This document shows, piece after piece, positions 7,360-15,196 of a stretch of DNA of 32,786 nt. Numbering within the stretch: position 1 is the stretch's first letter; every line of letters begins with the position of its first letter. The position numbers and the translations under genes were made by a program. The notes under the pieces are model-generated. The model ran no database searches. It was not told the origin of the DNA and saw only the letters and a program-made list of their open reading frames with translations. This DNA is from CAYWNA01 sp964459305 (GTDB lineage: Bacteria > Planctomycetota > Planctomycetia > Pirellulales > Pirellulaceae), in assembly GCA_964459305.1 (NCBI GenBank), contig CAYWNA010000147.1, positions 1-32,786 of the forward strand. The letters are read 5' to 3'.

Positions 7360-8310
7360 ATGCCCGATGCGATTGTCACCCATCGACTAACCAAGTACTA
7401 CGGCCGTCGCCGGGTGGTGAATAGTCTTGACCTGCAGGTTCCGGAAGGATCGGTGTATGGCCTTCTCGGACGAAATGGGGCGGGCAAGTCGACGACCATC
7501 AGGATGCTTCTAGGTACGGTGCTCGCCGATTGCGGCCGCGCGGAGCTGCTGGGCGAGGATTGTGCCAATCTCTCCGCCGCGAATCGTCAGCGGATCGCTT
7601 ACTTGGCCGAAGGACATCCGCTGTATCCCTGGATGACCGTTGGCGAAGCGGTGCGGTTTGCCCAGTCGTTCTATCAACGCTGGAACAAGGGTCTGCTCGA
7701 TCAGATCCTCGATCATTTCGAGCTTGCCCGCAAAGCGAAGATCCGTCGGCTGTCCCGTGGCCAACAGGCCCAGGTGTCGCTGGCGTTGGCGGTCGCGCCC
7801 GATCCCGAATTACTCATTCTCGACGACCCGACACTTGGCCTGGACACCTTGGTTCGCCGCGACTTTCTGGAATCGATGATCCAGATTATTCAGCGGCGAG
7901 GTAAAACGATTCTGTTCAGCTCACACATTCTGGGAGACGTCGAGCGCGTGGCGGATCGTATCGGCGTGTTGGTGGACGGGGTGTTGCGGGTCGACTGCCC
8001 AACCGAGCATTTCAAACGATCGGTCTGCAAAGTCGTATTGGAGTTTGGGCGTCAGCCACCGGAGCCACCGGAGTGGTCAGGGCTGATCAGCACGCGGCGA
8101 GTTGGCACATCGCTAGAATTCGTGCTTGTGGGTCTCGGCGACGAGCATCGTTCACAGATCGAATCGCTCAAGCCAATCTCGTGGGACAGGATCGACTTGA
8201 ACTTGGAAGATGCGTTCATCGAGTACACGCGCGGCACCCGCGGGGCGCTGCCGGTTTTTGTGGAAGGAGAGCCAGATGTATCGGGCGCTGGCGTACAAGG
8301 AGCTGCGTGA
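7360..8310 (+). CDS. ABC transporter ATP-binding protein (YtrB-like)
   Basis: 316 residues, ATG with GGGGGA about eight bases upstream. Walker A is GRNGAGKST (37-45), the signature is LSRGQQ (131-136, a variant of LSGGQ), Walker B is LLILDD (151-156), the D-loop GLD and the switch His189. Two positions differ from the textbook: Glu84 sits where the Q-loop glutamine is expected (YLAEGHPLYP), and Asp156 replaces the usual catalytic glutamate after Walker B. Asp variants occur in several ABC subfamilies, so activity is not excluded. The protein extends about 80 residues past the nucleotide-binding domain. It is the motor of the transporter encoded by this operon and should act with the overlapping membrane gene at 8276-8938. 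By analogy with YtrA-regulated operons the system may serve envelope-stress or antibiotic resistance; the substrate is unknown. Confidence 0.93.
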   Translation: MPDAIVTHRLTKYYGRRRVVNSLDLQVPEGSVYGLLGRNGAGKSTTIRMLLGTVLADCGRAELLGEDCANLSAANRQRIAYLAEGHPLYPWMTVGEAVRFAQSFYQRWNKGLLDQILDHFELARKAKIRRLSRGQQAQVSLALAVAPDPELLILDDPTLGLDTLVRRDFLESMIQIIQRRGKTILFSSHILGDVERVADRIGVLVDGVLRVDCPTEHFKRSVCKVVLEFGRQPPEPPEWSGLISTRRVGTSLEFVLVGLGDEHRSQIESLKPISWDRIDLNLEDAFIEYTRGTRGALPVFVEGEPDVSGAGVQGAA

Positions 8311-8938
8311 GATCCTTGGCATCGCAATCATTGCCTTTGTGGGTTACCTCGCGTTGGCCACCAACCTGATGGGCATGCACTTGTTCGCGTGGGTTCCGAT
8401 ACCAAGGGGAACTCACGGAGTGCCGTTCGCCTCGCAAGATTTCCTGACTTGGTTCACGTTTGTTTGCATTCCGTTCGTCATTGCTCTCGGTTTTCGGCAA
8501 TCCATCCGGACAGATGGCCGGTCCAGGTACCAGTTCCTCCTGCATCGCCCGATGCCGCGCGGCGCAATAATGACAACGAAGCTGCTCACGGGCATCAGCG
8601 TGTACCTCGTTTGTTCGGCCGTGCCGATATTGCTTTACGGCTGGTGGGCGGCAACGCCGGGTAAACACCCCGGTCCATTCGAATGGTCGATGATCGACAC
8701 GACGCTGCACGTTTGGCTGAGCATGACGCTGTTGTATCTGGGGACGTTCCTCAGCGGGATACGACCGGCTCGCTGGCTTGGAACACGGCTGTTGCCGTTG
8801 ATCGGCTGTGCGATGCTGGTGTTCCTGGTGGCCAACGTGCCCTGGTGGTGGGCCTGCGGACTTGCGTTGCTCGCCGTACTGTCCACGGTGCTGATCGCCA
8901 ATATCTGCTTCGTGGCCCGCAATCGAGATTACTCCTAG
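8276..8938 (+). CDS. ABC transporter permease-like membrane protein
   Basis: 220 residues. The start at 8276 (MYRALAYKELREILG) is preceded by GGAGAG and overlaps the end of the ATPase gene by 35 bases, which implies translational coupling. The sequence begins with the KELRE element seen at the start of ABC-2-type permeases and then has about five to six membrane segments, near 14-32, 60-76, 104-122, 141-158, 170-186 and 190-208. A polar loop (RQSIRTDGRSRYQFLLHRPMPR) separates segments two and three. It is presumably the membrane half of the transporter with the upstream ATPase. It ends 17 bases before the next gene. Sequence detail does not reveal the substrate. Confidence 0.8.
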   Translation: MYRALAYKELREILGIAIIAFVGYLALATNLMGMHLFAWVPIPRGTHGVPFASQDFLTWFTFVCIPFVIALGFRQSIRTDGRSRYQFLLHRPMPRGAIMTTKLLTGISVYLVCSAVPILLYGWWAATPGKHPGPFEWSMIDTTLHVWLSMTLLYLGTFLSGIRPARWLGTRLLPLIGCAMLVFLVANVPWWWACGLALLAVLSTVLIANICFVARNRDYS

Positions 8939-8955
8939 GAGGAGGATGACCGACC

Positions 8956-10452
8956 ATGACAAAACATCCCAAGCTCTGGCAGCCCATACTCCTGGCCACC
9001 ACGATCAGTATCGGGTTTGGAGTCGTCTGGATGCTTGTGATCGGGTGGGCATGGGGAATCGCATTCGCAGGTCGGGCTTCGGAGACCTTCGTGCTCCAAA
9101 CCGACGGCACTTGGCTGATTCAATACGACACGGCCAATCTCGACGAGAGTCGTCTGTACCGCGATGTCGATGGGAAGACGATTGTGCCAGCCGTCGAGGA
9201 GAAGTGGCTGTCCGGCGTCGAGCTGGGTGCTGCCCAACGCGCGCCCCAACGCGCGCCCTGGTCTTTCCCGAAGCTCTCCTGGTCGGGGCGTATTCACTCG
9301 GTGTCTGTTGGCTTGCGGCCGCCTTTCTACTGGTACTTAATACACGACGGGAATCTGGACGGCTCGGCCTACTTCGTCGGCTACGATAGCTCGAACAACG
9401 TCCGAGTGGGCTACATCGGCACTGCCGGCTTTCATCAAGAAGAACCGCCTGCCGATGAACGGTTTCCGATGGATGCTCGTTCGTTCACGGGTCACCCACC
9501 CTCGGGCCTCGCGAGCATCCACCAAGCATGGAGCTTCGCCGGACACCCCAACGCAAGCGCGCCCGAAACCGCCGAGGATGACATACTCGCCAATATCGTC
9601 TACTTGCATGCTGACGATACGGTTTTCGAGGTCGATCTGAAGGCACGGACCGTCCGATCGGTCTTCGAATCGGAATCCGACTCGATCTTGTCGATCAATC
9701 TGCTCACTCGGTACACGCCGGAGGCCAAGCTGGGACGCCGGTGGTTGGCGATCCGGACGGCGAATCGAGTCGTTGTCCTCAACCACAAGAATGAACAACT
9801 CCGCGATTTTGTCATTCCGCGGGAACTGCAAAACAAGACGTTCACTTGGTACGAAATCGACGATGGACGGGCGGTGGCCCAGGTAACTCATTTCGATCAC
9901 GACACAGACGACAACCAAGTGACGCTACATTGGATCAGCGATCAAGGGGCAGTAGCGCGGAGCGAGGATCTGACGTTGCGGCAGGGCGCCCCGCCGCTGG
10001 GAGGGGAGTATTCAGAGACGCTGCTGATTGGGCTCTTCTTTCCGGCACCGATCATTGTCAACACAGGGGTCTTCCTGATCTATCCACTGGAGATGTGGAT
10101 TGGCGGCCCCGTGGACACCTTCCAGGCCGCGTTGGCCGCGTTGGCCGCGTCCGTTCGTAGTCTCATGCCAGCCTTGATCGAGGTAAATGCGCTTGCCGCG
10201 ATCCTTGCCTGGATGTGTTATCGCCGACAGAAGCGTTACGCCGTATCTCCCCGGCAGGCGGTCGTGTGGACCATCTTCGTTTTCCTCTTCGGATTGCCAG
10301 GCTTCGTGGGCTACCTCTACCATCGCCGCTGGCCCGTGTTGGAATCGTGCCCCGCCTGCGATCGCACCGTCCCCCACGACCGCCAAGCCTGCTCGTCCTG
10401 CAGTTCCGACTTCCCAGAACCGGCAACCATCGGCACCGAAGTCTACGTTTAG
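8956..10452 (+). CDS. Membrane protein of the YtrA-type operon with C-terminal zinc ribbon
   Basis: 498 residues, ATG preceded by a strong AGGAGGAGGA. The N-terminus has one membrane helix (about 11-38), followed by a large domain of about 300 residues that is beta-rich, has repeated strands (FEVDLKARTVRSVF, WLAIRTANRVVVLNH) and could be a propeller facing outside. Three further membrane segments lie near 357-378, 398-416 and 427-448. The C-terminal tail has four cysteines in two pairs (Cys465, Cys468, Cys479, Cys482), a zinc-ribbon pattern, and would be cytoplasmic if the topology is right. I do not recognise the family. The position as fourth gene of the regulator-ATPase-permease run suggests an accessory or sensor component of that transporter. 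A 12-base in-frame tandem duplication is found at 9233-9256. Confidence 0.75.
   Translation: MTKHPKLWQPILLATTISIGFGVVWMLVIGWAWGIAFAGRASETFVLQTDGTWLIQYDTANLDESRLYRDVDGKTIVPAVEEKWLSGVELGAAQRAPQRAPWSFPKLSWSGRIHSVSVGLRPPFYWYLIHDGNLDGSAYFVGYDSSNNVRVGYIGTAGFHQEEPPADERFPMDARSFTGHPPSGLASIHQAWSFAGHPNASAPETAEDDILANIVYLHADDTVFEVDLKARTVRSVFESESDSILSINLLTRYTPEAKLGRRWLAIRTANRVVVLNHKNEQLRDFVIPRELQNKTFTWYEIDDGRAVAQVTHFDHDTDDNQVTLHWISDQGAVARSEDLTLRQGAPPLGGEYSETLLIGLFFPAPIIVNTGVFLIYPLEMWIGGPVDTFQAALAALAASVRSLMPALIEVNALAAILAWMCYRRQKRYAVSPRQAVVWTIFVFLFGLPGFVGYLYHRRWPVLESCPACDRTVPHDRQACSSCSSDFPEPATIGTEVYV
9233..9256 (+). repeat. 12-base tandem duplication inside a coding region
   Basis: The unit CCCAACGCGCGC occurs twice head to tail, adding QRAP in frame to the operon's fourth protein. 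A second short slippage-type repeat, GCCGCGTTG twice plus a partial copy, lies at about 10126-10150 in the same gene and encodes an alanine-leucine run. Confidence 0.7.
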
Positions 10453-10542
10453 CCCCGATGATTCGTACTGAACACTGCCAGTGTGCAATACATGCTCACC
10501 CTCAAGGCATCGCGTCTTAGGCGATCGGCGGAAATTGCGTAC

Positions 10543-10605
10543 CCGTGGGATAGGCTTCCAGCCTGTCAGGCCGCATATTTGACAGGCTGGAAGCCTATCC
10601 CACGG
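10543..10605. repeat. Perfect 26-bp inverted repeat (REP-like)
   Basis: The arms at 10543-10568 and 10580-10605 are exact reverse complements over 26 bases around an 11-base loop; the core reads TGGGATAGGCTTCCAGCCTG. It follows the end of the YtrA-type operon by about 90 bases and precedes the PQQ-propeller gene. There is no T-run after it, so it is better viewed as a mobile or dispersed palindrome than as an intrinsic terminator, though it could stop transcription or protect the 3' end. The rest of the 292-base gap shows only a TATAGT box at about 10704 without a good -35. Confidence 0.85.
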
Positions 10606-10744
10606 CAAATTCTCATCTGCCGCTCGCCTTGGGCAGTTCGCGGGCAACTTCAATCGAGGCCAAATGTTCTGTCGGATCGTGGTCGGTTCTTGAAAAATCC
10701 GGTATAGTTCACTCTCCAGGGAAGAAAACGGGAGGTGAGCATCT

Positions 10745-13700
10745 ATGTTTTGTCAGCATCGACGATTCGTGGTTTTGGTGATGATCGTGTGTGGAGCCGT
10801 TGCGTTGTGTGCCGGCAGCTGGGGTGCTGACGCATCGTGGCCGGTGTACCGGGGTGACAACACGCGGAGTGGTTTTTCGGCAGAAGAGCTGACTCCGCCG
10901 CTTCATCTTCAGTGGACGCATGTGTCTCGCCATCGTCCCCGTCCCGCTTGGCCGGAGCCTGGCAAGGAAGTCCATCGAATGACCTTCGATCATGCCTACC
11001 AGGTGGTTGCGGCAGACGGGCGGATGTACTACGGGTCCTCGGCGGACCACCAGGTCCATGCTGTCGATCTGGACAGTGGCCGAGAACTTTGGAGTTTCCA
11101 TACGGAAGGTCCGGTCCGGTTCGCGCCTCGCGTATCCGGCGGGCGAGTCTACGCGGCCAGTGACGACGGATGCCTGTACTGTCTGAACGGTAGCGATGGC
11201 AGACTCGTGTGGCGCTTCCACGGAGGTCCGCGGGACGAGCGGATGATCGGGAACGGGCAGATGATTTCCCGTTGGCCGGGGCGGTCGGGCGTATTGGTCG
11301 ACGGGAAGACTGCGTATTTCACGGCGGGAATGTGGGGGCCGGACGGTGTTTCTATCTACGCGCTCAACGCGGAAAACGGGTCGATGATATGGAAAAACAA
11401 CACGTCGAACCAGCAGTACATGCTTCTGCCTCACAATAACTTCGAGGGCATCACAGGCGTCTCGCCGCAGGGGTACCTCGCGCTGGCCGATGGCGTCTTG
11501 CTGGTACCGACTGGTCGGGCCATGCCGGCCAGATTCGCCACCGCCACCGGGAAACTGCTTCCGTGGAAGATCGCCTGGGGCAAGCACCATCGTCCCGGCG
11601 CTGCGTGGACGATGACGGCCAAAGGCGTCTTTTTCAGCGCTTGCCGAAGGTCAACGGGACTGCCGGTCTCGTCGCTGGGGCCAGAGAGCGTATTGCGGCC
11701 CGAAGGGCTTATGGCGTGGAACGTCCAAACGGGCGAACCGGCATTCTCGCTCAACGACGTGTACAGGGCAGCGTTCTCCGACGAGGCGCTTTGCCTGACC
11801 GCCGGCACCTACTCCGGCAAACAGGGTTCCGTCTTGGCCATCGATTACGAGCAGATATCAAAAGAAGTCAAGCTCTCGCCACCGCACGCAGGCGGCCACG
11901 ACGGCGCGGGCTTTGCCGCGCAGAAAGTGACAGACAAGGCGAAATGGCAAACGCCAACTGGGCGAATCAACGAATTGATTGTGGCCGGAAATGCGCTGGT
12001 CGCGGGAGGGCCGGGCACCGTGATGCTGCTCGATGCTGATTCGGGCGAAGAACTCTGGCAAACAACGGTCGAAGGCCAGGCCCGCGGGTTGGCCGTGGCC
12101 TCCGGGCGGTTGCTTGTCAGCACGTCGACCGGACGGATCTACTGTTTCGGGAAGGAGAAGATCGACGAGGCTCCGGTCGTAGAGGCGTCCGTCGATTCGG
12201 CGCTTTCGACGGCCTTGGGAGGCCATCGTACGGCTGAAATCAGGCCGGCGAAGGAGATCATCGAACGGTGCGGGATTCGCAGCGGGTACTGCCTAGTTCT
12301 CGGTCTCGACGGCGAACAGCTTGCGCCGGGACTTGTTGGGCACTCAGACCTGTACGTCATCGTCCTGGAGCAGGACGAGAAGAAGATCGCGCATGCCCGC
12401 CGCTTGTACGATCGTCTGGGTCTTTACGGCGCGCGGATTGCCGTTCATCGAGGGAGCCCGAAGAAACTGCCTTACGCCCCGTACTTCGCCAACTTGATCG
12501 TCGTGTCCGACCCGTCGTCGTGTGACCCGGCGGGTGTGTATCGCTGTCTCAGGCCATGCGGTGGTGTGCTGGCGATCCAGGACGCCGATGCGGCAGCAGC
12601 ACGGAAATGGTTGATCTCTGCGGGGGCGGAAAAGGAAAGCATCCAAGTGGACGACGGTATCGTCCGTACGGTACGGGGGCCCGTGCCGGGCGCGGGCGGC
12701 TGGGGTCATCCGTTCGCCAATGCGGGGCGGACATCCGCCAGCCGCGACACACACGTCCGCTTGCCGCTGAAGACACTGTGGTTTGGCGGCCCGGGACCGG
12801 CCCGCATGGTCGACCGACACAGGTTCCCACCGATACCGGTTTTTGCCAACGGTCGCCTATTCGTACCGGCCCAGGATCATGTCATTGCGGTGGATGCCTA
12901 CAACGGTCGAGAGATGTGGTCGCGCGAGTTGAAGGGCGTGGGCCGCTTTCCGGGAAACGACCGCGGCCCCAGCGTCGTGGCGGACGCCGACTGCGCGTAT
13001 GCGCCCCACGGCACAACCTGCCTGCAACTGGACGGCGACACGGGCAAGGTCCTGCAGACATACACGCCGCCGGCAGACATCGAACCGGTCGCGACATCAA
13101 AACCGGTCGCGAAAGCGGAACCGGGTCAAAAGAGAAAGAAGACGGCAAGAGGCAGGGGTGGGATTGTCTTCAACGAGGTCGAATGGAACTACCTGGCCGT
13201 GACGGACAAGGCGGTCCTCGGCACGATCGGCGAGGCGCGAGTCAGGAGGTCACTGGCCAACTGGCCGCTATCGGCACCGAAGGGAAAATACCTGTTCGCC
13301 CTGGATAAGAGAGCCGGCAGCAAGCTGTGGGTCCACGAGTCGCAGTATGGGATCGCGCCGAAGGCGATCGTCGCCGACGAAGAACGCGTCTGTATCTTGG
13401 ACCAGGAAAACGAAGTGGGGGGGATAGGCAAGACGGTCCTGAAGGCCATTGACATGGTCACTGGCGAGACCGTGTGGTCGAAGCCGATCCAGGACCGCTG
13501 GGAGCTGCTGCTGTCGGGCGACTTTCTTGTGGCGGCCGGAACGGGCTATACGGTCTTCGACGCCGCGACCGGCCACGGGCGGTGGTCGAACACGATACCG
13601 CTGAGTCTCTACGACACCTACGGCCCCGGCATCGACCATTACCAATGGGCGCTGGCGCTGCGAGATTTTCCTGTCGTGCCGCCCATCATTGTCAATGGAA

Positions 13701-15196
13701 CGATCGTCGCACCACCACGCGCGTTCGACTTGGAGACGGGCGAAGAGCGGCGCCGCACGAGCCCGCTGAGCGGCGAATCCATCTTGCCGTTCGGCGTGGG
13801 CAACGGCGGTTGCGGAACCTACTCGGCTTGTCCAGCGGCTATGTTCATGCGCTCCGGCAGCCTGGGTATGTACGACATGGCTACGGATACGGGGATGCAC
13901 TGGCTTGGCCAGACGCGTCCAGGCTGCTGGATCAATACACTCCCGGCCGGTGGAATCGTGCTCATGCCGGAGGCATCCAGCAGTTGCACCTGCGCGTACA
14001 GCTTCCAGACGTCGCTGGCACTGATCGCCGACGATCGCCACGAGCATTGGGGAGTTTTCGCGTGCGAGCCGCCGAAACGAGGCTCACAACTGAAAACGGT
14101 TTCATTCAACTTCGGCGGTGTCGGAGACCAGCGGGACAAGGACGGAATGCTCTGGCTGGGCTTCCCGCGGCCGTTTTCGCCACAAAACCTCAAGGTACCA
14201 TTGACCACGTGCCAGGCGGCGGATTACTACCGCGAGAACGCCGACGAGATCACGATCGAGGGCACCGAGCGGCCGTGGCTGTACAGTTGCGGCGTGGAGG
14301 GACTGGAGGCGGCAACACTGGAACTGGACTTGGCACGGCCGGCCACCGTCCTACGGGCAAAGGAAGCTCCTCGCATCGACGGTCGGCTGGACGACACGTG
14401 CTGGGACGGGGCCGAAGAACTCCGGCTTGTGGATGACTCGCGTCGGGTCTCCGCGGCCCGCGCTTGGCTACGTCACGACGCGAAAAATCTCTATGTTGGT
14501 TTTGTGCGAACGGCGCCGCTGGAGGGCGGCAAGCCGCTGCCCTGGACGAAAAACACGCAAGGCGAGAACGCACCGGCCTGGCGGGACGACAGCCTGAAGG
14601 TCCGCTTCCAGAAGGGTGTGGACCAATTCGAATACACTTTCCTATCGGCCTCGGGGGCGAGGGTCACGGGTAAGAGCGACCTTCGATGGATAATGAGGGG
14701 GACCGAGAAGGAACTTGACTGGAAAACGGCAACCCACGTCACGGACGAAGCCTGGTCGGCCGAAATCGCCATACCGTTCGACGGCCCGGCCGAAGGGCAA
14801 GAGATCTTTCTTGAGAGTTTCAACAGGACCGGCGTCGGGCCGGAGAGGACCTTCTATAAGTTCCGCTCGTGGCGACGGTGGTTTGTCAGTGGCGGCGAGG
14901 CGGATCTGGCCTTCGAGCGGCCGGCATCGCCCAGCGAAAGAACCTTCACTGTCCGCCTGCACTTCGCCGAACTGCAGGACATTGAACCCGGCGAGCGAGT
15001 ATTCGACGTCAACATCCAGGGAAGAACGGTGATCGAGGGCCTGGACGTCGCGGCCACGGCCGGCGGGTGCAGGAAGGCATTGACCAGAGAGATCAGTGGC
15101 GTCCAGGCGGCCGGTGCAATCTCCCTGGGCCTCGTCCCGTCTGCAGACAGCAAACACCCCGCCATCCTCAGCGCCGTGGAGATCGTGGAGGAGTAG
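10745..15196 (+). CDS. Exported PQQ-type beta-propeller multidomain protein
   Basis: 1483 residues, ATG with GGGAGGTGA eight bases upstream. Signal peptide at 1-28. Residues 30-480 carry PQQ-type blades (VHAVDLDSGRELWSF, LYCLNGSDGRLVWRF, IYALNAENGSMIWK, VMLLDADSGEELWQT). About 500-640 is a Rossmann-like insert resembling a class I methyltransferase (CLVLGLDGEQL, VIVLEQDEKKIAHARRLYDR, RGSPKKLPYA, YRCLRPCGGVLAI) with an eroded glycine motif. A second propeller covers 650-1195 (VIAVDAYNGREMWSREL, LFALDKRAGSKLWVHES, LKAIDMVTGETVWSKPI) with a basic low-complexity linker near 782-805. About 1200-1393 is a CBM9/DOMON-like domain (APRIDGRLDDTCWDGAEEL), and 1398-1483 is malectin-like (FTVRLHFAELQDIEPGERVF). 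The likely role is outer-surface carbohydrate binding or scaffolding; no enzyme site is evident. Its last 343 bases are overlapped antisense by the GH127 reading frame. Confidence 0.88.
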   Translation: MFCQHRRFVVLVMIVCGAVALCAGSWGADASWPVYRGDNTRSGFSAEELTPPLHLQWTHVSRHRPRPAWPEPGKEVHRMTFDHAYQVVAADGRMYYGSSADHQVHAVDLDSGRELWSFHTEGPVRFAPRVSGGRVYAASDDGCLYCLNGSDGRLVWRFHGGPRDERMIGNGQMISRWPGRSGVLVDGKTAYFTAGMWGPDGVSIYALNAENGSMIWKNNTSNQQYMLLPHNNFEGITGVSPQGYLALADGVLLVPTGRAMPARFATATGKLLPWKIAWGKHHRPGAAWTMTAKGVFFSACRRSTGLPVSSLGPESVLRPEGLMAWNVQTGEPAFSLNDVYRAAFSDEALCLTAGTYSGKQGSVLAIDYEQISKEVKLSPPHAGGHDGAGFAAQKVTDKAKWQTPTGRINELIVAGNALVAGGPGTVMLLDADSGEELWQTTVEGQARGLAVASGRLLVSTSTGRIYCFGKEKIDEAPVVEASVDSALSTALGGHRTAEIRPAKEIIERCGIRSGYCLVLGLDGEQLAPGLVGHSDLYVIVLEQDEKKIAHARRLYDRLGLYGARIAVHRGSPKKLPYAPYFANLIVVSDPSSCDPAGVYRCLRPCGGVLAIQDADAAAARKWLISAGAEKESIQVDDGIVRTVRGPVPGAGGWGHPFANAGRTSASRDTHVRLPLKTLWFGGPGPARMVDRHRFPPIPVFANGRLFVPAQDHVIAVDAYNGREMWSRELKGVGRFPGNDRGPSVVADADCAYAPHGTTCLQLDGDTGKVLQTYTPPADIEPVATSKPVAKAEPGQKRKKTARGRGGIVFNEVEWNYLAVTDKAVLGTIGEARVRRSLANWPLSAPKGKYLFALDKRAGSKLWVHESQYGIAPKAIVADEERVCILDQENEVGGIGKTVLKAIDMVTGETVWSKPIQDRWELLLSGDFLVAAGTGYTVFDAATGHGRWSNTIPLSLYDTYGPGIDHYQWALALRDFPVVPPIIVNGTIVAPPRAFDLETGEERRRTSPLSGESILPFGVGNGGCGTYSACPAAMFMRSGSLGMYDMATDTGMHWLGQTRPGCWINTLPAGGIVLMPEASSSCTCAYSFQTSLALIADDRHEHWGVFACEPPKRGSQLKTVSFNFGGVGDQRDKDGMLWLGFPRPFSPQNLKVPLTTCQAADYYRENADEITIEGTERPWLYSCGVEGLEAATLELDLARPATVLRAKEAPRIDGRLDDTCWDGAEELRLVDDSRRVSAARAWLRHDAKNLYVGFVRTAPLEGGKPLPWTKNTQGENAPAWRDDSLKVRFQKGVDQFEYTFLSASGARVTGKSDLRWIMRGTEKELDWKTATHVTDEAWSAEIAIPFDGPAEGQEIFLESFNRTGVGPERTFYKFRSWRRWFVSGGEADLAFERPASPSERTFTVRLHFAELQDIEPGERVFDVNIQGRTVIEGLDVAATAGGCRKALTREISGVQAAGAISLGLVPSADSKHPAILSAVEIVEE

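Noticed and set aside
10543..10605. Intrinsic terminator for the YtrA-type operon
   Set aside because: No T-run follows the stem and the stem is far longer than usual terminators; kept as a repeat.
10709..11590. 293-codon minus-strand frame
   Set aside because: Antisense to the start of the PQQ-propeller gene and without recognisable features.
12255..12590. Active SAM methyltransferase domain in the PQQ protein
   Set aside because: The glycine loop is eroded and the protein is exported, so catalysis with SAM is unlikely; reported as a fold resemblance only.
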